A stretch of DNA of 64,000 nt from Streptomyces sp. NBC_00236 (GCF_036195045.1 NZ_CP108100.1:6076001-6140000); one strand, 5' to 3'. Shown: positions 27,812-36,273, counted from the first letter of the stretch. Numbers and translations: made by a program. The notes: a model not told the origin generated them from the letters alone.

Positions 27812-28738
27812 GTGCTGGGTCCCGTGATTCTCGCCGCGTCACGCAGCGACAAGATGCGTCGTTTCATCTCGGCAGCGCCGGGCACGAAGCAGGTCGTCGA
27901 CCGGTTCATCGCCGGTGAGACGGTCGAGCAGGTCGTCCCGATCATCGAGGACGCCGCCGACAAGGGCCTCGAAGTCACCCTCGACGTGGTCGGCGAGGAC
28001 ATCACCACCCCCGAGCAGGCCGCCGCCGCGCGCGACGCCTACCTGGAGCTCATCGGCCGCCTGGAGAAGCTCGGCCTGGGCACGAAGGCGGAGATGTCCG
28101 TCAAGCTCTCCATGTTCGGCCAGGCACTGGACGGAGGCCACGAGCTGGCCCTCGCCAACGTCCGGCCGGTCGTCGAGGCCGCCGCCGCGATCGGCACCAC
28201 GGTCACCCTGGACGCAGAGGACCACACCACCCTCGACTCGATGTTCGCCATCCACGAGGAGCTGCGGAAGGACCACCCGCAGACCGGGTGCGTCATCCAG
28301 GCCTACCTCTTCCGCACCGAGGACGACGCCCGCCGCCTGGCCGCCGCAGGCAGTCGGGTGCGCATCGTCAAGGGCGCCTACAAGGAGCCCGCCTCGGTCG
28401 CGTACCAGGACAAGGCCGAGATCGACAAGGCGTACGTCCGCATCCTGAAGACCCTGATGGAGGGCGAGGGCTACCCGATGATCGGGTCCCACGACCCCCG
28501 CCTGATCGCCATCGCCCAGGAGCTGGGCCGCAAGGCAGGCCGCAAGCTCGACGAGTACGAGTTCCAGATGCTGTACGGCATCCGCAGCGACGAGCACATC
28601 CGGCTCGCGGCCGAGGGCCACCGCATGCGTGTCTACACCGCGTACGGCACCGACTGGTACGGCTACTTCATGCGCCGCCTCGCGGAGAAGCCGGCCAACC
28701 TGCTGTTCTTCGGCCGCTCCATCCTCACCAAGGGCTGA
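27812..28738 (+). CDS. putB: proline dehydrogenase (monofunctional)
   Basis: This 308-aa FAD enzyme oxidises proline to pyrroline-5-carboxylate at the membrane. It matches the monofunctional Gram-positive type in length. Motifs include VSVKLSMFG-like KAEMSVKLSMFG, VTLDAEDHTTLDSM, RIVKGAYKEP and the C-terminal YEFQMLYGIR followed by RVYTAYGTDWYGYFMRRLAE. GTG 27812 has GGAGG 7 nt upstream. A longer frame from 27734 has atypical codons and is rejected. P5C dehydrogenase follows 37 bp later. Confidence 0.95.
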   Translation: MLGPVILAASRSDKMRRFISAAPGTKQVVDRFIAGETVEQVVPIIEDAADKGLEVTLDVVGEDITTPEQAAAARDAYLELIGRLEKLGLGTKAEMSVKLSMFGQALDGGHELALANVRPVVEAAAAIGTTVTLDAEDHTTLDSMFAIHEELRKDHPQTGCVIQAYLFRTEDDARRLAAAGSRVRIVKGAYKEPASVAYQDKAEIDKAYVRILKTLMEGEGYPMIGSHDPRLIAIAQELGRKAGRKLDEYEFQMLYGIRSDEHIRLAAEGHRMRVYTAYGTDWYGYFMRRLAEKPANLLFFGRSILTKG

Positions 28739-28775
28739 GCCCCTCCACCTCTCTACTCAAGGAGCCACGGAAACC

Positions 28776-30407
28776 ATGGACGCTGTCACCCAGGTCCCCG
28801 CGCCGGTCAACGAGCCGGTCCACTCCTACGCCCCGGGCTCCCCGGAGCGCGCCCGCCTGGAGGCGAAGCTCAAGGAGCTCAGCCAGAACCCGATCGACCT
28901 GCCGATGACCATCGGCGGCGAGAAGCGGATGGGTGGCGGCGAGCGCTTCGACGTCGTCCAGCCCCACAACCACAAGGCCGTCATCGGCACCTTCGCCGGC
29001 GCCACCGAGCAGGACGCGCAGGACGCGATCGACGCCGCCCTCGCCGCCGCCCCCGCCTGGCGCGCGATGGCCTTCGACGACCGTGCCGCCATCATCCTGC
29101 GCGCCGCCGAGCTGCTCTCCGGCCCCTGGCGCGAGACGCTGGCCGCCTCCACGATGCTCGGCCAGGGCAAGACCGCCCAGCAGGCCGAGATCGACTGCCC
29201 CTGTGAGCTCGTCGACTTCTGGCGCTTCAACGTGCACTACGCGCGCCAGATCCTGGCCGAGCAGCCTCCGGCGAACTCCGCCGGCGTGTGGAACCGCATG
29301 GACCACCGCCCGCTGGAGGGCTTCGTCTACGCGATCACGCCGTTCAACTTCTCGGCCATCGCGGCCAACCTGCCCACCGCCCCCGCCCTCATGGGCAACG
29401 TGGTGGTCTGGAAGCCGTCCCCGACGCAGACCCACGCCGCCGTGCTGCTGATGCAGCTCCTGGAGGAGGCCGGTCTGCCCAAGGGCGTCATCAACCTGGT
29501 GACCGGCGACGGCATCGCCGTCTCCGAGGTGGCCCTGAACCACCGCGACCTGGCCGGTATCCACTTCACCGGCTCGACCCCCACCTTCCAGCACCTGTGG
29601 AAGACGGTCGGCAACAACATCGCCAACTACCGCACCTACCCGCGGCTCGTCGGCGAGACCGGCGGCAAGGACTTCGTCGTCGCCCACCCGTCGGCCGACC
29701 ACGCGGTCCTGAAGACCGCGCTGACCCGCGGCTCCTTCGAGTACCAGGGCCAGAAGTGCTCGGCGTCCTCGCGCGCCTACGTCCCGGCCTCCATCTGGAA
29801 CTCCGGTTTCAAGGAGAAGTTCGCGGCCGAGGTCGACTCCATCACCATGGGCGACGTCACCGACCTGTCGCACTTCATGGGTGCCGTCATCGACGACCGC
29901 TCGTTCGCGAAGAACAAGGCCGCCATCGACCGCGCCGCGGCCGACCCGGCGTGCACGATCATCGCGGGCGGCACGTACGACGACTCGGTGGGCTACTTCG
30001 TCCGCCCGACCGTCATCGAGTGCAGCGACCCCGAGAACGAGGTCTTCACGACCGAGTACTTCGGCCCCATCCTCGCCGTCCACGTCTACGAGGACGACAA
30101 GTTCGACGAGATGCTGGAGCAGATGGAGTCGGTCTCCGACTACGCCCTGACCGGTTCCGTCATCGCCAACGACCGTGCCGCGGCCGCGTACACGATGGAG
30201 AAGCTGCGGTACGCCGCGGGCAACTTCTACATCAACGACAAGTCGACCGGCGCCGTCGTCGGCCAGCAGCCCTTCGGCGGCGGCCGTGCCTCGGGTACGA
30301 ACGACAAGGCGGGCGCCCCGCAGAACCTCCAGCGCTGGACCCTGACCCGGGCCATCAAGGAGACGCTGGTCCCGCCGACCGAGTACACCTACCCCCACCA
30401 GGGCTGA
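28776..30407 (+). CDS. L-glutamate gamma-semialdehyde (P5C) dehydrogenase
   Basis: This 543-aa aldehyde dehydrogenase of the PruA/RocA group oxidises glutamate semialdehyde to glutamate, completing proline breakdown. Motifs include AITPFNFSAIAANLP, the HFTGST cofactor segment, the catalytic Glu in GETGGKD and the nucleophilic Cys in YQGQKCSASSR. The C-terminus has PFGGGRASGTNDKAG. The ATG has AAGGAG about 11 nt upstream. It forms an operon with proline dehydrogenase, ending at a hairpin 3 bp after the stop. Confidence 0.96.
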   Translation: MDAVTQVPAPVNEPVHSYAPGSPERARLEAKLKELSQNPIDLPMTIGGEKRMGGGERFDVVQPHNHKAVIGTFAGATEQDAQDAIDAALAAAPAWRAMAFDDRAAIILRAAELLSGPWRETLAASTMLGQGKTAQQAEIDCPCELVDFWRFNVHYARQILAEQPPANSAGVWNRMDHRPLEGFVYAITPFNFSAIAANLPTAPALMGNVVVWKPSPTQTHAAVLLMQLLEEAGLPKGVINLVTGDGIAVSEVALNHRDLAGIHFTGSTPTFQHLWKTVGNNIANYRTYPRLVGETGGKDFVVAHPSADHAVLKTALTRGSFEYQGQKCSASSRAYVPASIWNSGFKEKFAAEVDSITMGDVTDLSHFMGAVIDDRSFAKNKAAIDRAAADPACTIIAGGTYDDSVGYFVRPTVIECSDPENEVFTTEYFGPILAVHVYEDDKFDEMLEQMESVSDYALTGSVIANDRAAAAYTMEKLRYAAGNFYINDKSTGAVVGQQPFGGGRASGTNDKAGAPQNLQRWTLTRAIKETLVPPTEYTYPHQG

Positions 30408-30409
30408 GA

Positions 30410-30440
30410 GGTGGCGGGTGGGCCTCGGACACCCGCCACC
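30410..30440. terminator. put operon terminator
   Basis: GGTGGCGGGTG (30410-30420) pairs exactly with CACCCGCCACC (30430-30440) across a 9-nt loop. The convergent minus-strand acyltransferase gene ends about 100 bp further on. Confidence 0.85.
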
Positions 30441-30546
30441 CTCCTTCCTGCGGGGCGCCGCCCTCCCGGCGCCCCGCCACGTACTCCGCCTCCCGCCCGG
30501 TTCCCCTGCCGGTCGGGAGGCGGTTTCCATTTCCCCTGCCGCCGGT

Positions 30547-31752
30547 TCAGCCCCACCCGTGCACGATCAGCGACAGCCCCGCCGCGAACCCGCCGCCCAG
30601 CAGCGCCAGGTAACGGCCGTACTGGCGGCGGTGGCGGCGCATGAGGAGGCCGAAGCCCGCGAAGGCGAGGCCCACCGTCAGGGTGCGTGAGCCGCGGGCC
30701 GCCGCCGACGCGGTGAGCCAGTCGAGCGCGGGGACGTCGGCGCGGCCCGCTTCGGCGCCGTACACCTTGAACGGGATGCCGTTCCACGGCTGGTGGCGCA
30801 CCGCGGACGCGCCCTCCAGGGCCAGTTCGTGCCGGACCTCCGCCCGCATCCGGTCCGTCGTCAGCGGCGCGGGCAGGTGAACGCCCGCCGACGCCAGGTG
30901 CAGTGCCAGCAGGCCGCCCGCCAGGCTGCCGGCCAGTGCGCCCAGGGACATCCTGAGGGCGGCGCGCGGCACCGCCACACACACCGCGCCCAGCAGCAGC
31001 TCCGGCATCAGCGGCCAGCTCAGCGCCTCCGCGAACGCCCAGCAGAACGCCAGCGGCACACCCCAGCGCGAGGTGACGACCGCCGCCACCCGGCGCCGCG
31101 TCGCGGAGTCCCTGAGCGGCTCGGCGACCGTACGCGCGTGCAGCGCCACCACCGCGTCGCGCGCCTCCTCCGGGGACACGGCGGACGGCAGCGGTTCACC
31201 GATCGTCACCCGGACCAGCGCCGAACGCAGCCGCCCGTGCTTCGGCAGCAGCCGGTCCGTGCCCGCGATCCCCACCGGCACCACCGGCACCCCCGCCTCC
31301 TCGGCCAGGACCAGCGCGCCCCGGTGGAAGGACCCCAGCGTGCCGTCCTCCGCCCGGGTGCCCTCGGGGAACAGCACGACCGCGCGGCCCGCCCGCAGTT
31401 CACCGGCCATCGTGAGCAGGTCCTCCATACCGCCGCCGCCCCGCCGCACGGGGAAGCCGGACGCCAGCCTGCGGCAGATCCGCCGGCGCCAGGGGGAGGC
31501 GAACCAGTAGTCGGCCGCTGCCCCGATCGCCGGGCTGTGCCGGGCGTCGAGCGCCGCGAGGAGGGCCGCGGTGTCCGCGTGCGAGGAGTGGTTGGCGACC
31601 ACCACACAGCCGCCGCGCGGCAGCCGGCCACGCCGTTCGACCCCGCCGGTGAGGCTGAGCACGCCCCACCACAGTCCGCGCCGGAGCACGGCGCCGAGAC
31701 GGGAGCGGCGCGGGAGCACGGCTCGGGCAGGGATGTTCAGGAGCGTACTCAT
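30547..31752 (-). CDS. PlsC-like lysophospholipid acyltransferase with C-terminal membrane domain
   Basis: This 401-aa protein has an N-terminal 1-acyl-glycerol-3-phosphate acyltransferase domain with the NHSSHAD catalytic motif (HX4D) and FPEGTR. After residue 230 it carries an extra region with about four hydrophobic segments (for example AFCWAFAEALSWPLMPELLLG and LTVGLAFAGFGLLMRR). It is the last of three minus-strand genes; its ATG overlaps the stop of the CdsA-like gene by 4 bp. It should acylate a lysophospholipid at the membrane. The extra domain is unlike ordinary PlsC, and its role is not known to me. Confidence 0.88.
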   Translation of the reverse strand: MSTLLNIPARAVLPRRSRLGAVLRRGLWWGVLSLTGGVERRGRLPRGGCVVVANHSSHADTAALLAALDARHSPAIGAAADYWFASPWRRRICRRLASGFPVRRGGGGMEDLLTMAGELRAGRAVVLFPEGTRAEDGTLGSFHRGALVLAEEAGVPVVPVGIAGTDRLLPKHGRLRSALVRVTIGEPLPSAVSPEEARDAVVALHARTVAEPLRDSATRRRVAAVVTSRWGVPLAFCWAFAEALSWPLMPELLLGAVCVAVPRAALRMSLGALAGSLAGGLLALHLASAGVHLPAPLTTDRMRAEVRHELALEGASAVRHQPWNGIPFKVYGAEAGRADVPALDWLTASAAARGSRTLTVGLAFAGFGLLMRRHRRQYGRYLALLGGGFAAGLSLIVHGWG

Positions 31753-32612
31753 CGCGTCATCACCGTCGCCAGGAGAAGGGCCACCAGCAGGGAGTCGATC
31801 CGGTCGAGCAGGCCGCCGAAGCCGGGCAGCCAGCTGCCCGCGTCCTTGACCCCCGACTCGCGCTTGACCATGGACTCGATCAGATCGCCGAGCACACAGC
31901 CGCCGATCACCGCCGCCCACAGCGGGAGGCTGAACTCGCCGAGCGCGAGCAGGAGTCCGGCCGTCGCGACGGCCGCGCCGAGCACGCCCGCCCAGGTCTT
32001 GTTGGGGGAGAGCGGTGACAGCGGCCGGGCGAGCGGGCCGCGCCGGCCCAGCGCCGTGCCGCCGCACCAGGCGCCGACATCGCCCAGCGCCACCGCGAGG
32101 CCCACCGCCACAGCCGTCTCGCCGAGCGTCACCAGACCGGTCAGCGCGACGGGGATCCACAGCAGCCCGAACGCGGTCCTGGCGGTGCGGGTGAAGCCCG
32201 AGCGGTCGTCCCCGGCCAGCACGGACGGCAGCGCGGACGCGACCAGCAGCAGCGCCGCCATCCGCAGGTCCAGAAGGTCCGGAGCCAGCCAGGCCACCGC
32301 CGGGAGGACGACTGCGGCGGCCGCCAGCACCACATGGTCGCCGCGCTTCAGCCCCGCCATCCGGACGAACTCGCTCGCCGCGATCACCCCGAGCCCCGCT
32401 GCGAGCGCGTACGTACCGCCGCCGCCCAGGAAGTACGCCCCCAGGAACACCGGCGCGACCAGCGCCCAGGTCCGCCACCGCCTGCGCAGTTCGGCTCGCA
32501 TCCGTACCTTCGAAGGAAGGACCGCGACCGCGACCCCGCCCGCCCCCAGCACACCCGCGACCAGTGGAACCGCCCGCACGGCGGCCTCCTCGGCGATCAG
32601 TACGGCGCTCAT
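31749..32612 (-). CDS. phosphatidate cytidylyltransferase-like protein
   Basis: This 287-aa polytopic protein carries the CdsA signature near its C-terminus (SMVKRESGVKDAGSWLPG then FGGLLDRID), which binds CTP and phosphatidate. About eight membrane helices are expected. CdsA makes CDP-diacylglycerol for phospholipid synthesis. It overlaps both neighbours by 4 bp (ATGA), so the three genes are translationally coupled. It is probably a paralogue rather than the housekeeping enzyme, because that gene usually lies beside frr and dxr. Confidence 0.85.
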   Translation of the reverse strand: MSAVLIAEEAAVRAVPLVAGVLGAGGVAVAVLPSKVRMRAELRRRWRTWALVAPVFLGAYFLGGGGTYALAAGLGVIAASEFVRMAGLKRGDHVVLAAAAVVLPAVAWLAPDLLDLRMAALLLVASALPSVLAGDDRSGFTRTARTAFGLLWIPVALTGLVTLGETAVAVGLAVALGDVGAWCGGTALGRRGPLARPLSPLSPNKTWAGVLGAAVATAGLLLALGEFSLPLWAAVIGGCVLGDLIESMVKRESGVKDAGSWLPGFGGLLDRIDSLLVALLLATVMTR

Positions 32613-33181
32613 GCCAGTTCCCTCCACAGCCCGGCCAGCCGGAGCGCCGCCGTGAGCAGCGAGCCGACGGCGATCACGATCAGTACCGGTACGTTCCAGC
32701 CGCTCGCCGCGGCGACCACGACCAGCAGACAGCGCTCGGTCTTGCCGACCGGTCCGCCGTTGCGCCGGGGCGCCCCGGCCGCGGCCCCGGCCAGTGACAC
32801 CCAGGAGGGCAGCGTCGCCGCGAGCGCGGTGACGGCCACCAGCCACAGCGGGGCGAGCGCCAGGAAGCCCGCCAGGACGACCAGGTCCGCGACGCGGTCG
32901 CCGAGCTCGTTGAGCACCGCGCCGCGCCGCGTCGTGCGGCCCGTGTCGCGGGCCAGTGCGCCGTCCAGGTTGGCGAAGGCGAGCCGGGCCGCGAGCAGTA
33001 CGGCGACCGGAAGCGCGGCGATTCCGGTGGGCAGCCAGGCGAGTGCGGCTGCGCCGCCGGCCGCGGCGACGACGCCGGCGGCGGTGAGGGTGTCGGGCGA
33101 CACCTCACGGCGGACCAACGAGGCGCGGAGACCGGAGAGCCGGTCCGCGTACCAGGGCTTGAGAGCGTAGAGGCCGTTCAT
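32609..33181 (-). CDS. CDP-alcohol phosphatidyltransferase-like protein with altered motif
   Basis: This 190-aa membrane protein has several hydrophobic helices and a CDP-alcohol phosphotransferase signature. The usual metal motif DxxDGxxARx8GxxxDxxxD appears here as AxxDGxxARx8GxxxNxxxD: A70, D73, G74, A77, R78, G87, N91, D95. Two of the four acidic ligands are therefore replaced. It is the first gene of the coupled minus-strand lipid operon. ATG 33181 gives MNGLYALKPWYADRL, with AAGAG upstream. It could use an unusual substrate or metal geometry, or be catalytically weak. Confidence 0.82.
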   Translation of the reverse strand: MNGLYALKPWYADRLSGLRASLVRREVSPDTLTAAGVVAAAGGAAALAWLPTGIAALPVAVLLAARLAFANLDGALARDTGRTTRRGAVLNELGDRVADLVVLAGFLALAPLWLVAVTALAATLPSWVSLAGAAAGAPRRNGGPVGKTERCLLVVVAAASGWNVPVLIVIAVGSLLTAALRLAGLWRELA

Positions 33182-33224
33182 GGGGCCAACTCTTGTCCGC
33201 CGCACAGTCTTTCGACACGGCCCG

Positions 33225-33249
33225 GGTACTCAAATGGCGGCTGAGTACC
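33225..33249. promoter_or_regulatory. 8-9-8 inverted repeat between lipid operon and acetyltransferase
   Basis: GGTACTCA (33225-33232) and TGAGTACC (33242-33249) are exact complements around a 9-bp spacer in the 100-bp divergent gap. It could be an operator for either side; no regulator gene is adjacent. Confidence 0.45.
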
Positions 33250-33281
33250 TGGTGGAGGAGGTGCCTGGGAGGCTGGGGAGC

Positions 33282-33839
33282 ATGACCGATCCGACCCTGC
33301 ACACCGCGCACACCTGCCGGCTGGCCCCGGCCGCCCTCGACGAGATCCACGCCTTCCTGGACACCGCGTTCGCGGGCACGTTCAGCGAGGACGACTGGGA
33401 CCACACACTCGGCGGCATCCACGTCCGCGTACGCGATGCGAGCGGGCTGCTCGCGCACGGCAGCGTCGTGCAGCGGCGGGTGGTCCACGCGGGCCGCTCC
33501 CGCCGGGTCGGTTACGTGGAGGGCGTCGCCGTCCGTGCCGACCGGCGGCGGGAGGGGCTCGGCGGGCAGGTCATGGCGGCACTGGAGGAGGTCGTCGACG
33601 GGGCCTACGCCTTCGGGGCGCTGTCCGCGTCGGCCGCCGGAGCCGCCCTGTACGCCGGACGCGGCTGGACGGTGTGGCCGGGGCGGATCGCGGTGCAGGG
33701 GCCGCACGGGGTGGAGCGGCTGGCGGAGGAGGAGGGCAGCACGTACGTCCGGGGGGTCGCTGGCGCCGCGGTTCCGTCGAGCGGGGCGCCCGCCGCTGAG
33801 GTACTGGTCTTCGACTGGCGGGACGGGGACGTGTTGTGA
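33282..33839 (+). CDS. GNAT acetyltransferase of the AAC(2') aminoglycoside type
   Basis: This 185-aa protein matches the mycobacterial AAC(2')-I pattern closely by eye: FAGTFSEDDWDHTLGGIHV, VVQRRVVHAG, GYVEGVAVRADRRREGLGG (acetyl-CoA loop), GAYAFGALSASAAGAALYAG then RGWTVWPG, and a C-terminal DWRDGDV. AAC(2') enzymes acetylate the 2'-amino group of aminoglycosides; in mycobacteria they are chromosomal and may also modify peptidoglycan. ATG 33282 has GGGAGG 9 nt upstream. It stands alone, so resistance is an inference from family. Confidence 0.85.
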   Translation: MTDPTLHTAHTCRLAPAALDEIHAFLDTAFAGTFSEDDWDHTLGGIHVRVRDASGLLAHGSVVQRRVVHAGRSRRVGYVEGVAVRADRRREGLGGQVMAALEEVVDGAYAFGALSASAAGAALYAGRGWTVWPGRIAVQGPHGVERLAEEEGSTYVRGVAGAAVPSSGAPAAEVLVFDWRDGDVL

Positions 33840-33851
33840 GGTTCCGCGTCC

Positions 33852-34880
33852 TCAGCCGTCGGACCGGTTCTCCGCGCCGGTGCGGATCAGCATCTTGCCG
33901 GTGTTCTCGCCCCGCAGCATTCCCAGGAAGCCGTCGACGGTCCGCTCGAAGCCGTCGACGACCGTGACGTCGGGGGTGATCAGACCGCTCTGCAGATGCG
34001 GGACGAGCAGGTCCTCCAACTCGCCCTGTGCGTCCGTGTGGTTGCGGACCAGGACACCTTCGAGTCGCAGACTCTTCTCCACCACGTCGAAGAGGTTGCG
34101 CGGGGCCGCGGGCGGCCGGCCCGCGGAGTGGTACTGGGCGATGGCGCCGACCCAGGCGATCCGGCCGTGGTCGCGGAGCGCCGAGATCGCGGCTTCCAGG
34201 TGGTCCCCGCCCACGTTGTCGACGGCCACGTCGATGCCGTCCGGGGCGGCCTTCGCCAGGAGTTCACCGACGGGCCCGTCGTGGTAGTCGAAGGCCGCGT
34301 CGAAACCGAGTGCACCGGTCAGCCGGGCGACCTTCGCGGCCGAGCCCGCGCTGCCGACGATCCGTCCGGCGCCGAGGAGCCGGGCGATCCGGCCCACCGC
34401 CGTGCCGACGCCGCCCGCGGCGGCGGAGACGAACAGGTCCTCGCCCGCCCTCAACTCCAGCGTGCGGGTGAGCGACACATAGGCCGTCAGGCCCGTGCCG
34501 CCGAGGATCGAGAGATGGGCGGTCAGCGGCACCCCGTCGTACGAGGGGAGCTTGCGGGTGCCGTGGACGCCGGCCGTGACCAGGGCGTGGGTGCGCCAGC
34601 CGTACCGGTGGAAGACCAGGTCGCCCTCGGCGAGAGCGGGGTCGCGGGAGTCGATGACCCGGCCGATCGCGCGGCCCTCCAGCGGGGTGTTCAGCTCCCA
34701 GCCGCCGTCCATCTCCTCGCGGTGGTACGGGTCCACGGAGAGGTAGAGGTTCTCCACCAGGGCCTCGCCCGGGCCGGGGGCAGGGGCCGGGGCCTCGGCC
34801 AGGGAGAAGAGGCCGGGTGTGGGGAATCCCGTGGGGCGGGCGGTCAGCTGGAAGGAGCGGGCCGTGCGTGTCGTCGTCAT
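33852..34880 (-). CDS. NADP-dependent medium-chain oxidoreductase (leukotriene B4 dehydrogenase/CurA-like)
   Basis: This 342-aa zinc-independent MDR enzyme has the N-terminal pattern ENLYLSVDPYHREEM and the nucleotide motif AAAGGVGTAVG. VDNVGGDHLEAAISALRDHG and a C-terminal GKMLIR are typical of curcumin/2-alkenal reductases. It should reduce activated carbon-carbon double bonds with NADPH in the cytoplasm. It is divergent from a LysR gene across 117 bp containing a 31-bp palindrome, so the LysR protein probably controls it. Confidence 0.9.
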   Translation of the reverse strand: MTTTRTARSFQLTARPTGFPTPGLFSLAEAPAPAPGPGEALVENLYLSVDPYHREEMDGGWELNTPLEGRAIGRVIDSRDPALAEGDLVFHRYGWRTHALVTAGVHGTRKLPSYDGVPLTAHLSILGGTGLTAYVSLTRTLELRAGEDLFVSAAAGGVGTAVGRIARLLGAGRIVGSAGSAAKVARLTGALGFDAAFDYHDGPVGELLAKAAPDGIDVAVDNVGGDHLEAAISALRDHGRIAWVGAIAQYHSAGRPPAAPRNLFDVVEKSLRLEGVLVRNHTDAQGELEDLLVPHLQSGLITPDVTVVDGFERTVDGFLGMLRGENTGKMLIRTGAENRSDG

Positions 34881-34938
34881 GGCAGTGACGGTAGGAAGGA
34901 ATCGAACCGCCCGGCAGAGGGTTGCGTCGATGGAAAGA

Positions 34939-34969
34939 CCGTTTCCATGAACGCCGTTCATGGAAACGG
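34939..34969. promoter_or_regulatory. 31-bp LysR-type operator palindrome
   Basis: Arms 34939-34953 (CCGTTTCCATGAACG) and 34955-34969 are exact complements around one base. A further TGGAAA half-site at 34931 gives three TGGAAA/TTTCCA boxes in 36 bp. It sits between the divergent oxidoreductase and LysR genes. Confidence 0.75.
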
Positions 34970-34997
34970 GAACGGGGAACGAGGGGGGATCCACACC

Positions 34998-35882
34998 ATG
35001 ACCGATCTGAGCCCGCACGAGCTGCGGATCATCGTCGCGGTCGAGAGCGCGGGCAGTTTCTCCGGTGCCGCGGCCGCGCTGGACATGACCCAGTCGGCCG
35101 TCTCCCACGCGATCCGGACCAGTGAGGGAAGGATCGGGGCGGTCCTCTTCGACCGCGGCCGGAAGGGCGCCCGGCCCACCGCCGCGGGTGCGAGCACCGT
35201 CGCACACGCCCGGCGCGTGCTGCGGCTGCTGGAGGTCATGGGCTCCGAGGCGCGAGCGGCGGCGGCCGTAGCCGGGGGAGAGGGCGTGCCGGCCGGGCCG
35301 CTGCGGATCGCGGCCTTCCGCAGCGCCGCCCTCCATCTGCTGCCGCCCGCCCTGGAACGGCTCAGGGCCCGCCACCCGGGGATCGAGCCAAGGGTGCGGG
35401 TGGTCCGGGAAGTGGGACGGGGGACCGCCGGCGAGGTTCTGGACGGCCGTGCGGACCTGGGGATCGCGACGATCGGCGCCAGTTCCCCCGTACCGAGGGA
35501 ACTGGTCGGGGGAGTGCTGCGGGAGGAGGCGTACGCCCTGGTGCACCCGGCCGGTCATCCGGCGCCGCGGACGCTCCCGCTGCTCGACTGGGCGGAGAGC
35601 TGCACCTCGTACACCCGTGAGTGGTGGGCGGCCCAGGACTGGATTCCCCCGGCGACGATGGAGGCGGAGGACGACGGAGCGGTGCTCTCGATGGTGGCCC
35701 GTGGTCTCGGGATGGCGATCATGCCCGAACTGTCCCTGGAAGGAGCACCGGACACGGTCGCGATCACCGCGCTCGGTCCGGAGCGGCCGACGCGTTCAGT
35801 GGGCTACGTCACCACCCCTGAGCTGGGACGATCGCTCGTTGTCCGGGCACTCATCAGGGAGCTGAGAGTGAGCGGGGGGTGA
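34998..35882 (+). CDS. LysR family transcriptional regulator
   Basis: This 294-aa protein has an N-terminal LysR winged helix (LRIIVAVESAGSFSGAAAAL then DMTQSAVSHAIRTSEGRIG) and a C-terminal periplasmic-binding-like effector domain (GPLRIAAFRSAALHLLPPAL ... LGIATIGA). ATG 34998 follows a GAGGGGGG ribosome site. It is divergent from the MDR oxidoreductase, and the palindrome between them is its likely binding site, so it probably regulates that gene and itself. The inducer is unknown. Confidence 0.92.
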   Translation: MTDLSPHELRIIVAVESAGSFSGAAAALDMTQSAVSHAIRTSEGRIGAVLFDRGRKGARPTAAGASTVAHARRVLRLLEVMGSEARAAAAVAGGEGVPAGPLRIAAFRSAALHLLPPALERLRARHPGIEPRVRVVREVGRGTAGEVLDGRADLGIATIGASSPVPRELVGGVLREEAYALVHPAGHPAPRTLPLLDWAESCTSYTREWWAAQDWIPPATMEAEDDGAVLSMVARGLGMAIMPELSLEGAPDTVAITALGPERPTRSVGYVTTPELGRSLVVRALIRELRVSGG

Positions 35883-35905
35883 GCCGGCGTAAACCTCCGT
35901 CTCAG

Positions 35906-36141
35906 ATAGTAGGAAGTCCGAGTAATTGTGGAGACAGACCGGCAGGGCTGCCTTAGCTTTGTAGAAGCCGAACGTCTCGCTAGATCAAGCGACTGGCGGT
36001 CGTGAGCGCGCGCCCCGAAGCAGGCAACCCCTGCGGCGCCTGCTCCCCGCCCCTTCCGGCACCTCGAAATCCCTGATCTCGACATCACGTTCACGATTTT
36101 TCGATCTCGAAATCCTCGCGATCTCAAGGAGTCGATCCACC
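35906..36141 (+). ncRNA. structured, AT-richer leader or small-RNA candidate
   Basis: This gap is less G+C-rich than its surroundings and has several hairpins: GGCA-GGGC-TGCC at 35941, TCGCT-AGATCA-AGCGA at 35977-35992, and AGCAGGC/GCCTGCT at 36019-36044. CTCGAAATCC occurs twice (36063, 36106). The AT-rich run at 35905-35930 (TAGTAGGAAG ... TAATTG) looks promoter-like. It runs up to the 43-aa gene, so it may be that gene's long 5' leader rather than a separate RNA. Confidence 0.35.
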
Positions 36142-36273
36142 ATGGCCGAGACCACTGTCCGCCGCCGCGTCCGTCACACCCACCGCCCGACCGAGTCGGA
36201 GCGGCAGAATGCCGCCGCCGCCCTGCAGCGGGCGCTGGACCGCAGGGACAACGGCGGCTCCACCGGTCACTGA
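36142..36273 (+). CDS. 43-aa basic protein
   Basis: The ATG has AAGGAG 10 nt upstream, and the frame has strong G/C third positions. The peptide begins MAETTVRRRVRHTHRPTESE and ends with an Ala/Leu helix (AAAALQRALDRRDNGG). It is highly charged with no membrane segment. I believe similar short proteins are widespread in Streptomyces, but no function is known to me. Its unusually long structured upstream region suggests post-transcriptional control. Confidence 0.65.
   Translation: MAETTVRRRVRHTHRPTESERQNAAAALQRALDRRDNGGSTGH

Noticed and set aside
30464..30530. Additional inverted repeats after the put terminator (CCTCCCG...CGGGAGG)
   Set aside because: Common in G+C-rich convergent gaps; adds little to the nearby perfect terminator.
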